DNA from: Bacillota bacterium
GTDB taxonomy: Bacteria; Bacillota; Clostridia; Lachnospirales; Lachnospiraceae
Reading direction: 5' to 3'
Assembly: GCA_023402845.1 (NCBI GenBank)
Contig: JAEYFP010000053.1
Location: forward strand, 1-64,000
DNA: 64,000 bases
Shown: positions 8,818-17,531 of the stretch, piece after piece
How positions within the stretch are numbered: the stretch's first letter is position 1
Layout of the letters: each line of letters starts with the position of its first letter
Made by a program: the position numbers and the translations under genes
Notes under the pieces: model-generated
Told to the model about the DNA's origin: nothing
What the model saw: the letters and a program-made list of their open reading frames with translations, nothing else
Database searches by the model: none

Positions 8818-9483
8818 ATGAAAACAGTAGCAATGATTCCAATCAAACTAAATAATGATCGTGTTCCCGGAAAAAATATAAAAAAATTTTTTGATGGTAC
8901 ACCACTTATGGAATTAATCCAAAAGGCCTGTCTTGCAACTGCGAGCGTCGATGAAGTATATGTTTATTGCAGTAAACCGGAGGTTCAGGAATATATGCTT
9001 GATGGTGTGAAGTATCTGCAGCGCCCCGATTATTTGGACACCAGTGCAGTTAATTGCAATGATATTATCCGTGAGTTTATAAAGATAGTAGACGCGGATG
9101 TATATGTGGTTTCTCATGCAACTGGCCCTTTTACCAGAAGTGCAAGTATTGAAGCATGTATCCAAGAGGTGGCTTCCGGGAAATATGATTCAGCATTTCT
9201 TGCCAAGCGGATGCAAGGATTTTTATGGCAGGATGGTACCGCTATGAATTTTGATATTCAGCATTTTCCGCGAACTCAGGATTTGAAACCAATCTACGTA
9301 GAGGCATCAGGCGCATTTGTGTTTACGAAAGAATCATTCTTAAAATATGATCGAAGAGTAGGAATGAAGCCTTATATACATGAAGTGGATGAAATAGAAG
9401 CCGTTGATATTGATTATCCAATTGATTTTAAAATAGCTGATGCAATTTATAAGGAGGTTATTAAAAATGAATATTCAAATTAA
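8818..9483 (+). CDS. Acylneuraminate/ulosonate cytidylyltransferase family protein
   Basis: A 221-residue nucleotidyltransferase of the NeuA/KdsB type, which activates a 2-keto sugar acid as its CMP derivative in the cytoplasm. The start (MKTVAMIPIKLNNDRVPGKNIKKF) matches the CTP-binding loop, although the usual AIIPARxGSKR is changed to PIKLNNDRVPGKN. SHATGPFTRSASIE near residue 100 corresponds to the LQPTSPLR segment. AGGAG lies at a good distance before the ATG. The gene overlaps the following aldolase by 17 bases, so it belongs to one unit with the aldolase, the ThDP enzyme and the HAD phosphatase. The true sugar substrate is unknown. Confidence 0.85.
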   Translation: MKTVAMIPIKLNNDRVPGKNIKKFFDGTPLMELIQKACLATASVDEVYVYCSKPEVQEYMLDGVKYLQRPDYLDTSAVNCNDIIREFIKIVDADVYVVSHATGPFTRSASIEACIQEVASGKYDSAFLAKRMQGFLWQDGTAMNFDIQHFPRTQDLKPIYVEASGAFVFTKESFLKYDRRVGMKPYIHEVDEIEAVDIDYPIDFKIADAIYKEVIKNEYSN

Positions 9484-10501
9484 TGACTGTACAATTCGTG
9501 ATGGTGGATATTTATTTGCCAAAAACTCATCAGATGAATTTGTTCATGGTGTGGTTAGTGGGCTTATAGCTGCTGGTATTGATATTATAGAGATTGGTTT
9601 TCTTCAAAATATTACAAATGGGGAGACGATTGTGTATAGAAATTCTGTAGATGCAAGGAGATATATTCCACAGAATACAGACGCCGGCCGTTTTACTGGA
9701 TTTTGTGATAACAGCCGCTACTCACTGGAAAGATTGGATGAATGCGATGGTAAGGCATTTGAGTATCTAAGAATTTCCTTTGCAAAACATGAAAGCAAAG
9801 CGGCACTTGAATTTGCAGCCGGAGCGAAAATGAAAGGTTATAAGATATTTGCTAATCCGATGGATGCACCTTCGTATACACCGGAAGAGCGAAGTGAGAT
9901 GATCGCAATAGTCAATAATATTAAACCTTATGCGTTCTCCATCGTGGATACTTTTGGAACGATGTATCTTGATGATCTGCGTACTATTTTTGTACAAGTA
10001 GATAGGGAACTTGATAAATCAATAAGAATTGGTCTCCACTCGCATAACAATCTTCAGTTATCTAATGCACTCGCAGAAGTTATGATTGATTTGGCGGTTG
10101 AGGCAGATAGGGATATTGCAGTTGACGGATCGCTTTATGGCATGGGACGTGGTGCAGGTAATGCATCAACAGAGGTAATTGCAAGTTACTTAAATAAGAA
10201 GTATGGAAAAAAATATGACATGGGTACACTGTTTGGTACAATCGAAAACTATATTATTCCATCCATGAAAGCGGCAAAATGGGGTTATGATTTGCCGATG
10301 TTTATATGCGGAACCGAAGGCGCTCATGTAGACAACATCTTTTATCTGCAAAAGAACCTTCCTTGTAGTTCAAAAGAAATGCTTCAGATAATTTCAAGTA
10401 TGGATATCTCTGCGAGGAAGCGTTATGGTTTAAATTATTCCAAGACAGACTTTTCTGAACTGGAAAAAGCATGTGAAAAGTATCTTGTAGGAAGGCGGTG
10501 A
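9467..10501 (+). CDS. DRE-TIM metallolyase / HMGL-like aldolase
   Basis: A 344-residue TIM-barrel aldolase of the HMG-CoA lyase-like family, related to 4-hydroxy-2-oxovalerate aldolases and homocitrate or isopropylmalate synthases. The start at 9467 follows AAGGAGG; the longer frame from 9440 is inside the preceding gene. Metal and substrate residues are visible: NDCTIRDGGY at the N-terminus (the DRE-like RDGG motif) and GLHSHNNLQL near residue 188 (metal-binding HxHN). GMGRGAGNASTE near 227 is the usual glycine-rich loop. The family makes or breaks C-C bonds next to a keto acid. It overlaps the cytidylyltransferase by 17 bases and the ThDP enzyme by four, which argues for joint action on a keto sugar acid. 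Confidence 0.88.
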   Translation: MNIQINDCTIRDGGYLFAKNSSDEFVHGVVSGLIAAGIDIIEIGFLQNITNGETIVYRNSVDARRYIPQNTDAGRFTGFCDNSRYSLERLDECDGKAFEYLRISFAKHESKAALEFAAGAKMKGYKIFANPMDAPSYTPEERSEMIAIVNNIKPYAFSIVDTFGTMYLDDLRTIFVQVDRELDKSIRIGLHSHNNLQLSNALAEVMIDLAVEADRDIAVDGSLYGMGRGAGNASTEVIASYLNKKYGKKYDMGTLFGTIENYIIPSMKAAKWGYDLPMFICGTEGAHVDNIFYLQKNLPCSSKEMLQIISSMDISARKRYGLNYSKTDFSELEKACEKYLVGRR

Positions 10502-11037
10502 TTTTGTTGAATTGTTCGGAGTATTTAGTTGATTTTTTAATAAAAAAAGGTGTTACGGATGTATTCGGCTATTCCGGAGGATATATTGTTCCTTTTATGG
10601 ATGCGTTAAATAGCAGGAATGAAATAAATGTACATGTTTGTTATAATGAGCAGGGCTGCGCCTTTGCGGCAAACGGATATGCACGTCTTGGTGGTAAATT
10701 AGGGGTGTATTTTACCACTTCTGGCCCGGGAGCTGTAAATGGATTTGGCGGACTTGCGGATGCATGGTTTGATAGTATTCCGATCATGGGTATCTGCGGT
10801 AACGTACCTAATACAGAACTGAAAGGCTATTCCGGTATTCGTCAGTATGGCTTTCAGGAAATGGATATTGTATCCATGACACGTCATATTACAAAATACT
10901 CTGTTACCCCAAGTAGTGCTGCGGATTTTCCTGAAGTGGTATCCAGAGCTTATAATATGGCAATGATCGGAAGAAAAGGAGGTGTTATCATTGATTTTCC
11001 GTTTGACATCCAAAAAGCCAGTGTTGGTGATCGGTAA
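10498..11037 (+). CDS. Thiamine-diphosphate enzyme, N-terminal (PYR) part of a broken acetolactate-synthase-like gene
   Basis: A 179-residue fragment containing only the pyrimidine-binding domain of a ThDP enzyme such as acetolactate synthase. The GTG start overlaps the preceding stop by four bases (GTGA). The catalytic glutamate is in CYNEQGCAFAANGYAR and the domain runs through TTSGPGAVNGFGG to GGVIIDFPFDIQ, after which the frame runs out (KASVGDR, stop). Family members continue with a linker of roughly 35 residues and then a middle domain. Here the middle domain follows at once in the +1 frame (see the entry at 10982). It is therefore either a disrupted gene or an assembly or sequencing artefact; a true two-subunit enzyme split at this point would be unusual. 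Confidence 0.75.
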   Translation: MILLNCSEYLVDFLIKKGVTDVFGYSGGYIVPFMDALNSRNEINVHVCYNEQGCAFAANGYARLGGKLGVYFTTSGPGAVNGFGGLADAWFDSIPIMGICGNVPNTELKGYSGIRQYGFQEMDIVSMTRHITKYSVTPSSAADFPEVVSRAYNMAMIGRKGGVIIDFPFDIQKASVGDR

Positions 11038-12100
11038 TGGCGCCAGAGAGGCTGGAGAATTAAAACTGATTCACCGGTTTATTGAGAAAACCCAAATACC
11101 TGTATTAACATCATTGAATACTGTTGATATGGCACAGGATAAAAATAAAATTGGTTTTATTGGCACGCATGGTAATCGTGCAGCAAATATGATTATTGCT
11201 GAATGCGATTTATTAATATCAGTTGGAATGAGACTGGGTTTAAGACAGATTGGACGCGATCCGAAGAAGTTTGCTCCTAATGCGCATCTTATTCGTGCGG
11301 ATATTGATCAGTATGAATTAAGCCGTCAAATAAAAGAAGATGAGGAAAAGTATCTGATTGATGCAAAAGAGTTTATGCTGAAGTTATTGGAGGAGGATAT
11401 TCCGCAGTATTCAGAGTGGAGTGATAAATGCTTTCAACTTAGAGATTATCTTGAAGGAATTGATGATGAAATAGGCAATTTGGCAGTTAAGAAAATTTCT
11501 TCGTTATTACCCGAGAATCCAATTATTGCAGTCGATATAGGGCAGCATATGTGCTGGTGTGCACAGTCACTGACCCTGAAAGGCAATGATGGAAGAATTC
11601 TGATTGGTGGCAGCTATGGTTCAATGGGAGTTGGATTGCCATATGCAATAGGTGCTTCAATTTATCAGAAAAAAGAAAGAGTTTTCTGTATCACAGGCGA
11701 TGGTGGCTTGCAGATGAATATTCAGGAGCTGGAAACTGTTGTAAGAGAAAAGCTTCCCATTAAACTGTTGGTGCTTAACAATCATGCATTAGGCAAGATT
11801 AGTGAAGTGCAGGAAAAATCATATGGGTGTAGATTTTCTTTGACGACTGAAGAGAGTGGGTATTCAGTACCAGACTTTGAAAAGGTTGCAGTTGCCTATG
11901 GAATAAAGGCGGCTACTTTGTCCTCCTATGATTCATTAGATGATTATGCAGAATGGTTGTCTGATGATGATCCATGTTTGCTTAATATTACACTTCCATG
12001 GGATACAAAGCTCATCCCGAAAATTGATTTTAATACAATGGAAGTATTACCGAAGCTGGACACCCAAATAATGGAAGAGGCCATGAAAATTATTTCCTAA
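10982..12100 (+). CDS. Thiamine-diphosphate enzyme, middle and C-terminal (PP) part of the broken gene
   Basis: This frame carries the central domain (SKKPVLVIGNGAREAGELK) and the diphosphate-binding domain of the same enzyme. GDGGLQMN near residue 242, followed about 25 residues later by LVLNNHALG, is the GDG-x(25)-NN magnesium/ThDP motif. The frame opens at GTG 10982 inside the PYR domain, where the amino acids LSLIFRLT are out-of-frame read-through of the upstream sequence, so the natural coding begins about 11012. A fortuitous AAGGAGG at 10976-10982 lies eight bases before TTG 10991, so some separate translation of this half cannot be excluded. The next gene (HAD-YhcH) starts about 30 bases downstream. 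Confidence 0.72.
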   Translation: MLSLIFRLTSKKPVLVIGNGAREAGELKLIHRFIEKTQIPVLTSLNTVDMAQDKNKIGFIGTHGNRAANMIIAECDLLISVGMRLGLRQIGRDPKKFAPNAHLIRADIDQYELSRQIKEDEEKYLIDAKEFMLKLLEEDIPQYSEWSDKCFQLRDYLEGIDDEIGNLAVKKISSLLPENPIIAVDIGQHMCWCAQSLTLKGNDGRILIGGSYGSMGVGLPYAIGASIYQKKERVFCITGDGGLQMNIQELETVVREKLPIKLLVLNNHALGKISEVQEKSYGCRFSLTTEESGYSVPDFEKVAVAYGIKAATLSSYDSLDDYAEWLSDDDPCLLNITLPWDTKLIPKIDFNTMEVLPKLDTQIMEEAMKIIS

Positions 12101-12129
12101 TTCAGGAAAAAAGGGTGGAGGGAGTGCGA

Positions 12130-13083
12130 TTGAATTATTATAGTAAGATAAAATTTCTGGTGATGGACGTAGATGGCACCCTCACTGATGGCAAAATCTA
12201 TATGGGAGATGCTAAGGAAATTTTAAAAGCGTTTGATGTTAAGGATGGTTGTGGAATAAAAGAGATTCTTCCCCAATTTGAAATTCTCCCAGTAATTATC
12301 ACTGCACGAAGCAGCAGAATATTAGAGAGTCGTTGCAGGGAACTCGATATCCAAGAGCTTCATCAAGGTGTTAGAAATAAGATAGAAGAAATGGAAAAAA
12401 TAATTTCTGATTACTCTGAAAGAGATAATTGCAACTATTCATTTGAGAATGTGGCATATATGGGTGATGATATTTTGGATATCCAATGTATGAAACCTGT
12501 GAAGGCGGCTGGTGGATTAGTAGCTTGTCCAATTGATGCTGTAAAATCGGTTGTTGACATTGCTGACTTTATTTGTACAAGAAAAAGTGGCGAGGGAGCA
12601 GTAAGAGAGTTCATTGAATGGCTGACTGCAATGAAATCATGTTCAGGGGAAGGTTTTGAAAAGGTCAAGGCTGTTTCTCAGGCGGCATATGATTTTATCA
12701 TTAATTTTTGTCCAAGTAAAAATCCAGATGGCAGGTATGAACTAGAAGGCGGGGGATATGCGAATGTCATGACATATGTAACAAAAAATGTTGAGCTGAC
12801 ATCTTATGAAACCCATAAAAGATATATAGATATTCAATATCTCATTTATGGTACTGAGCTCATGATAACTCATCCGGCAGCGGATCTAAAGGATTTTATT
12901 TATTCTGCTTATAATGAGGAGAAAGATATCACCCTTTATAACTATAACTTAGGAGATGTGACGATCCTTTGTCCAGGGGATACAATCGTTCTATATCCGA
13001 ATGATGCGCACAGAGGAGCCATAGCACATACTCATCCAATGAAAATAAGAAAAATAGTAGTTAAGGTTCCGGTTGATAATTGA
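12130..13083 (+). CDS. HAD phosphatase (KdsC-like) fused to YhcH/YjgK/YiaL domain
   Basis: A 317-residue fusion. Start TTG 12130 is preferred because GGAGGG lies about seven bases upstream; GTG 12124 and GTG 12115 are alternatives. Residues 1-165 are a KdsC-type HAD phosphatase without cap: FLVMDVDGTLTDGKI (nucleophile Asp), ITARSS (motif II) and VAYMGDDILD (motif III). KdsC-type enzymes remove phosphate from a newly made 8- or 9-carbon keto sugar phosphate. Residues 180-317 match the YhcH/DUF386 family of cupin-like beta-sandwich proteins (SYETHKRYIDIQYLI, then HPMKIRKIVVKVPV), which in other bacteria are linked to sialic acid catabolism. The fusion supports the idea that the locus handles a nonulosonate-like sugar. 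It is the fifth gene of the putative acid-sugar unit. Confidence 0.85.
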   Translation: MNYYSKIKFLVMDVDGTLTDGKIYMGDAKEILKAFDVKDGCGIKEILPQFEILPVIITARSSRILESRCRELDIQELHQGVRNKIEEMEKIISDYSERDNCNYSFENVAYMGDDILDIQCMKPVKAAGGLVACPIDAVKSVVDIADFICTRKSGEGAVREFIEWLTAMKSCSGEGFEKVKAVSQAAYDFIINFCPSKNPDGRYELEGGGYANVMTYVTKNVELTSYETHKRYIDIQYLIYGTELMITHPAADLKDFIYSAYNEEKDITLYNYNLGDVTILCPGDTIVLYPNDAHRGAIAHTHPMKIRKIVVKVPVDN

Positions 13084-13184
13084 GATAACTATGATGAATT
13101 TCATATACGAAACTAATAATAAAGAAAGAAAATAAATTGTCAGTCTGATCATGCAGGATTGTCTATAAATCAGGGAGGGATATC

Positions 13185-14207
13185 ATGGCAGACCATAGCA
13201 ATCGTGAGAATGTCGTATTGATTACAGGAGGAGCCGGATTTATTGGTTTTTCATTATCAAGGAGACTCTTGGAGCAGGGGTATTTGGTAGTGGGTCTTGA
13301 TAATTTAAGTGATTATTATGATGTGAATTTAAAGAAAGCGCGCTTGAAACTACTTGATGCAAATGAAAGATATTTACTTGAAAAGGGTGATTTACAGAAT
13401 CATATGTTTGTGAATAAAGTATTTCAAAAACATTTACCTTCTTTTGTAATTAATCTGGGAGGTCAGGCGGGTGTCAGATATTCTATTGAAAATCCCCGTG
13501 CTTATTTAGAGTCTAATATAGTCGGGTTTTTTAATATTCTTGAGGCTTGTAAAAAATACAATGTACAACATTTGATTTTCGCGTCTTCATCCTCTGTATA
13601 TGGGTTAAATAGAAAGGTTCCATATTCTGTTGGGGATCAGACCGATGCTCCCATTTCATTTTATGCAGCAACAAAAAAAAGTGATGAATTAATGGCACAT
13701 GCCTATAGTAAAATATATGATATTCCTTGTACGGGTCTTCGTTTTTTTACAGTATATGGTCCATGGGGAAGACCTGATATGGCATATTATAAATTTACGA
13801 AAAAGATGATAGCTGGAGAAGCAATTCAGATTTATAATAATGGAAATATGTTTCGAGACTTTACATATATTGATGATATTGTAACAGGAATTGAAAAAGT
13901 TCTAAAAAAATATCCTGATTTTAGTGAAGACGGAGCAAGATTTAAAGTCTATAATATTGGAAACAGTAAGCCGGAGTCATTGTTATATTTTGTTGAAACG
14001 TTAGAGCGGTGTTTGATAAAGGAAAAACTTATTAGTGCTCCGGCAAAAAAAGAATTTCTTCCCATGCAATCGGGAGATGTGTATCAGACATATGCGGATG
14101 TGGATGAATTGATAACTGACTTTGGATTTAGCCCATCTACAACATTGGAGGATGGACTTACAAGATTTGTAGCATGGTATAAGGATTTTTATAACATAGA
14201 TACATAG
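13185..14207 (+). CDS. NAD-dependent epimerase, UDP-glucuronate 4-epimerase-like
   Basis: A 340-residue extended short-chain dehydrogenase. The NAD-binding motif is TGGAGFIGFSLSRRLLEQGY; DNLSDYYDVNLKKARL is characteristic of UDP-glucuronate 4-epimerases (CapI/LpsL type). The catalytic residues are the Ser in FASSSSVYG and the Tyr and Lys in YAATKKSDE. RFFTVYGPWGRPDMA and RDFTYIDDIV are family landmarks. It should interconvert UDP-glucuronate and UDP-galacturonate for the glycan, acting in the cytoplasm. AGGGAGG precedes the ATG. The 101-base gap upstream separates it from the HAD-YhcH gene and may hold a weak promoter. Assignment to the epimerase family is firm, to the glucuronate substrate likely. 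Confidence 0.9.
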   Translation: MADHSNRENVVLITGGAGFIGFSLSRRLLEQGYLVVGLDNLSDYYDVNLKKARLKLLDANERYLLEKGDLQNHMFVNKVFQKHLPSFVINLGGQAGVRYSIENPRAYLESNIVGFFNILEACKKYNVQHLIFASSSSVYGLNRKVPYSVGDQTDAPISFYAATKKSDELMAHAYSKIYDIPCTGLRFFTVYGPWGRPDMAYYKFTKKMIAGEAIQIYNNGNMFRDFTYIDDIVTGIEKVLKKYPDFSEDGARFKVYNIGNSKPESLLYFVETLERCLIKEKLISAPAKKEFLPMQSGDVYQTYADVDELITDFGFSPSTTLEDGLTRFVAWYKDFYNIDT

Positions 14208-14314
14208 TGCTTACCAATTCCTTTATAATTATTTTGGAGTGTGTAAATAGACGATGTTTTAGCTATCTGAGTTTTTCAAAATCTATTCTTTTTAATAATT
14301 GAAAGGAAATATCA

Positions 14315-15346
14315 ATGCCCTTAAGAAAAAAAGTTTCAATAATCATTCCCTGCTACAATGTAGAAGTATATATTCAACGATGCATTGATTCACTGTTAAA
14401 ACAAACAATGCAGTGCACCGAGATGGAATTAATTTTTGTCAATGATGCATCCTCAGATCAGACCTTGTCAATTCTTCTTGAGAATGAATGTAAACATGAA
14501 GAACTGATAATGGTAGTTAATTGTGAACAAAATTCGGGTGTCTCAGCTGCAAGAAATTTAGGAATGCAGTATGCGTCAGGAGAGTATATCGGCTTTGTTG
14601 ACAGCGACGATTATGTCGCACCGAATATGTATGAATGCCTTTACGATAAAGCAGTGCAATATCAGGCGGATTTTGTGATTTGTGGTTATAAGAAGGTGAA
14701 TGTGCGGGGGCCTGTTGAAGATGCCGAAGCAGTTGAAGGTGCTTTCATTGATTTAAAAATTGATGCAGAAAGAAAGAGGATACTTAGCGAGGGGCAATGG
14801 AATACTGCTCCTTGGAATAAACTCTATAGCAGGAAATTTCTGAATGATAATGAGATTAATTTTCCGGTAGGTATTCGTTTTGAGGATACCTATTTCACTT
14901 ATTTGGTATATGGCTGCGGAGCATCAGCATATGAAATTAAGAATAAATTATATTATTATTATGATAATAGCGAAGGTATTATTCGTAGTGGCAGTGCAGT
15001 AAAACAGCTAGAGAGAATGGAATCTGGAGAACTGCTGATGCTGGAATTGAAAAAGCGTGGGTTGAAGAAACGATTCTATGAGGAATGGGAAATTGTATTT
15101 ATTAGAAAGTATTATATGGATGCCATAAGTATTATGTTTTTTATGTTTGAAGAGGTGCCTTACAATGCATATCTGTACCTATGTGATTTTATGAGAAAAG
15201 AGTTTCCTGCTTGCAGCAACAATCCATATCTTGAGCAGCAGGCCAACTTAAATGAGCGGCTTTTCATTGGATTGATGGATATGACAAAAGTTCAGTTAAA
15301 ACAGGCACAGTGTATGATAAGTGGTATTTATGTTGAAGGTCGGTGA
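14315..15346 (+). CDS. Glycosyltransferase family 2
   Basis: A 343-residue GT-A glycosyltransferase. It shows VSIIIPCYNVEVYIQRCIDSLLKQT at the N-terminus (quoted in part: VSIIIPCYNVE), FVNDASSDQT near residue 50 and GFVDSDDYVAPNMYE near residue 93, the DxD motif. Mid-protein WNTAPWNKLYSRKFL is typical of enzymes that add a sugar to capsule or teichoic-acid-like glycans. It is the last gene of the glycan locus before the two-component system. AAAGGAAA precedes the start. It could instead be the first gene of a short separate unit because about 107 AT-rich bases lie upstream. Confidence 0.9.
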   Translation: MPLRKKVSIIIPCYNVEVYIQRCIDSLLKQTMQCTEMELIFVNDASSDQTLSILLENECKHEELIMVVNCEQNSGVSAARNLGMQYASGEYIGFVDSDDYVAPNMYECLYDKAVQYQADFVICGYKKVNVRGPVEDAEAVEGAFIDLKIDAERKRILSEGQWNTAPWNKLYSRKFLNDNEINFPVGIRFEDTYFTYLVYGCGASAYEIKNKLYYYYDNSEGIIRSGSAVKQLERMESGELLMLELKKRGLKKRFYEEWEIVFIRKYYMDAISIMFFMFEEVPYNAYLYLCDFMRKEFPACSNNPYLEQQANLNERLFIGLMDMTKVQLKQAQCMISGIYVEGR

Positions 15347-15468
15347 AGGTCGTGGGTTGAATCTTGAATTCTTTTCTGCATTGTTTTTGACCTTGAAATT
15401 AAAAGGAATTAAAACAGTATATGTAGTATTCCTGCACAAGAATATTCAATTAGGGGGATAACAGATTC

Positions 15469-16746
15469 ATGCATCAAGTGAACATTGGGTTAAACCTTTA
15501 TAGCATGGTTGTCTGCATAATACTGGTTATTTATCTGTGGCTGTACGGCAATAGAAAAGAAAGGTCGAATATTTTTTTTATAGGAATGTGTCTGTTCAAT
15601 ATTGGTATGATCATAGGAGATATTCCTGCGTGGGCATTTGAGGGTTATGCCCGGTCATGGTATCCCGTCGCGCTTAAGGTTGGTTCCGTGATTTTTTTTG
15701 CTTGTTCCGCGCCTTTGCTGCTTACATTTATGGGATATATTCTTGAATATTTACCTGTTCGGACAGTCACCCGCAGGCACCTTTGGCAGATTGCCTGTGT
15801 CTTGTGCACAGTACAGCTAATATGCAGCGTTTTTTCCTATTGGAATGGGATGTATTTTATTGTGGGGGAAGGAAATGTCTACCAAAGGGGGAGCTGGTAC
15901 TGGCTGTCCCAGTTCATTCCGTTTGTAATTTATCTCATGGATACTGCGCTGATTATCGTTTGCCGGAAGCATATTCACAGAAGAGAGGCAGTTGTTATTT
16001 CGACTTATGTTCTTTTACTGGCAATATCAGAATTAATTCAGATTTTAAACTTTGGAATTGCGCTCATCAACACAGGAGCCGCCATAGCAATCTTGATTAT
16101 TTTTATCAATATTCAATCCCGTCGGGAGCTTCATATGGAACAGCAGCAAAAGGAATTAGCAGAGGCACAAGTCAGCATTACACTCAGTCAGATACAGCCG
16201 CACTTTCTTTACAACACACTTACGACGATTCGGCAGCTCTGTGAGCTTGATCCGACGGATGCCGGAGATGCAATCGAAGATTTTGCCATGTTTCTGCGCA
16301 TCAATATGGATTCCCTGACAAATAGGGAACCGATTCCTTTTTCTAAGGAGCTTGCTCATGTTATGCATTATCTTAATTTGGAGAAGAGGCGCTTTGGAGA
16401 TCGGCTTCAGGTGAAGTATGAAATCACCGCACAGGATTTTTTGATTCCTCCCCTGACCATTCAGCCGATTGCGGAGAATGCTGTGCGCCATGGGATTCTT
16501 AGGAGTGAGGGGCGCGGTACGGTTCAGATACATTCGGAAGAAACTGAAAAGGCCTATATCATAACGGTATCTGATGATGGCGTGGGTTTTTTTACGCTGC
16601 CTGCCGATGAGGGAAAGGGGAAGAGTCACATAGGGATTGCCAATGTGCGAAAACGTCTGTTTTCCTATTGCGGCGGTACCTTGGAATTTTCCAGTGTGCC
16701 TGATGAGGGAACGACGGTTGTAATGACGATACCAAAGAAGGAATGA
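15469..16746 (+). CDS. LytS-type sensor histidine kinase with 7-TM N-terminal domain
   Basis: A 425-residue membrane kinase. About seven hydrophobic segments fill residues 8-215 (the 7TM histidine-kinase input layout), followed by a short coiled coil (RRELHMEQQQKELAEAQ). The phospho-accepting histidine is in QIQPHFLYNTL (His245), as in LytS/AgrC-class kinases, and the ATPase part has IAENAVRHGI and SDDGVGFF, ending with the GTTVVMTIPKKE strand. It should autophosphorylate in response to an unknown signal and pass phosphate to the regulator encoded next, whose start codon overlaps this stop (ATGA). AGGGGG lies before the ATG. A weak upstream promoter (TTGACC at 15387, TAAAAC at 15410) is possible. 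Confidence 0.92.
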   Translation: MHQVNIGLNLYSMVVCIILVIYLWLYGNRKERSNIFFIGMCLFNIGMIIGDIPAWAFEGYARSWYPVALKVGSVIFFACSAPLLLTFMGYILEYLPVRTVTRRHLWQIACVLCTVQLICSVFSYWNGMYFIVGEGNVYQRGSWYWLSQFIPFVIYLMDTALIIVCRKHIHRREAVVISTYVLLLAISELIQILNFGIALINTGAAIAILIIFINIQSRRELHMEQQQKELAEAQVSITLSQIQPHFLYNTLTTIRQLCELDPTDAGDAIEDFAMFLRINMDSLTNREPIPFSKELAHVMHYLNLEKRRFGDRLQVKYEITAQDFLIPPLTIQPIAENAVRHGILRSEGRGTVQIHSEETEKAYIITVSDDGVGFFTLPADEGKGKSHIGIANVRKRLFSYCGGTLEFSSVPDEGTTVVMTIPKKE

Positions 16747-17480
16747 ATATGCGTATTGTAATAATAGATGATGAAAAAAGCGCAGTCGAACATTTAGAAG
16801 CGGCTCTTAAAAAGCGGGATGATTTTGAAGTGGCGGCATCTTTTTATGATGCGAGAGATGGGTTTGCATATCTGTTGAAATATTCTTGTGAAGTGGTTTT
16901 CCTGGATATAGATATGCCTAATATAAACGGAATATACATAGCTGAGCAGATTACCGGTCTTTATCCCAATATTAAAATCTGCTTTGTTACGGCATACAAT
17001 GATTATGCGGCAACTGCCTTCGAGTTGAATGCAATTGATTATCTACTAAAGCCCTATACGGAAGAAAGACTGAAGAAATGCTTGGATAAATTAAGAAGCA
17101 GCAAGCTTGACCATGCATCCTTTCAGGAAATAAGCGAGCAATATGATTATAATTTGGATGTGATCTGTGGCTTTTGCGATGATAATATTATTTTGATTTC
17201 CTCGAAAGATATCTTTTACATTGAAGCAGTGCAGGGCATGTGTATCATTCATACAAAAGAGCAGCGCTATCATGGAAATAGACCTTTGAATTTTTATGAG
17301 GAAAAGTTAAAGAATAGATCCTTTTTTCGAACACATAAGAGCTATCTTGCGAATCTGGCTAAGGTTGACCGGTTTTGTCCAAGAATTAATTATACGTATG
17401 ACATGTATTTCAGAGATATTCCGGATACGATTTTGGTCAGCCGTAATAAAGTAAAAGAACTAAAACATCTTTTGTTATAG
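16743..17480 (+). CDS. LytTR-family response regulator
   Basis: A 245-residue response regulator. The receiver domain covers residues 1-120, with acidic residues IIDDEKSA, the phosphorylated Asp55 in VVFLDIDMPNING and the conserved Lys in LLKPYTEE. Residues 140-245 form a LytTR DNA-binding domain (IFYIEAVQGMCIIHT, then FFRTHKSYLANL and LVSRNKVKELK). Such regulators bind direct repeats in the major groove, usually next to weak -35 elements. The gene overlaps the kinase by four bases. A nearby candidate target is the promoter at 17571, which has a good -10, no good -35 and an inverted repeat in place of it. Confidence 0.93.
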   Translation: MNMRIVIIDDEKSAVEHLEAALKKRDDFEVAASFYDARDGFAYLLKYSCEVVFLDIDMPNINGIYIAEQITGLYPNIKICFVTAYNDYAATAFELNAIDYLLKPYTEERLKKCLDKLRSSKLDHASFQEISEQYDYNLDVICGFCDDNIILISSKDIFYIEAVQGMCIIHTKEQRYHGNRPLNFYEEKLKNRSFFRTHKSYLANLAKVDRFCPRINYTYDMYFRDIPDTILVSRNKVKELKHLLL

Positions 17481-17484
17481 CCTG

Positions 17485-17515
17485 TTCCGCTATTTAAAAG
17501 CTCGTATTAGCGGAA
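17485..17515 (+). terminator. Hairpin after the two-component operon
   Basis: A perfect 8-bp stem (TTCCGCTA / TAGCGGAA) with a 15-base loop follows the regulator stop by five bases. No T-run follows, so it may be a weak terminator or an mRNA 3-prime stabiliser. Confidence 0.4.
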
Positions 17516-17531
17516 TAAATAGGATATTTGC

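Noticed and set aside
11008..11020. Programmed ribosomal frameshift at CAAAAAG
   Set aside because: The required shift is +1, not -1, no stop-proximal slippery motif or pseudoknot was seen, and the linker would still be missing.
10498..12100. Natural two-subunit ThDP enzyme, as in some sulfopyruvate decarboxylases
   Set aside because: Those split between the PYR and PP domains as complete units; here the break lies inside the linker with coding overlap and no natural start for the second part, so a disrupted gene fits better.
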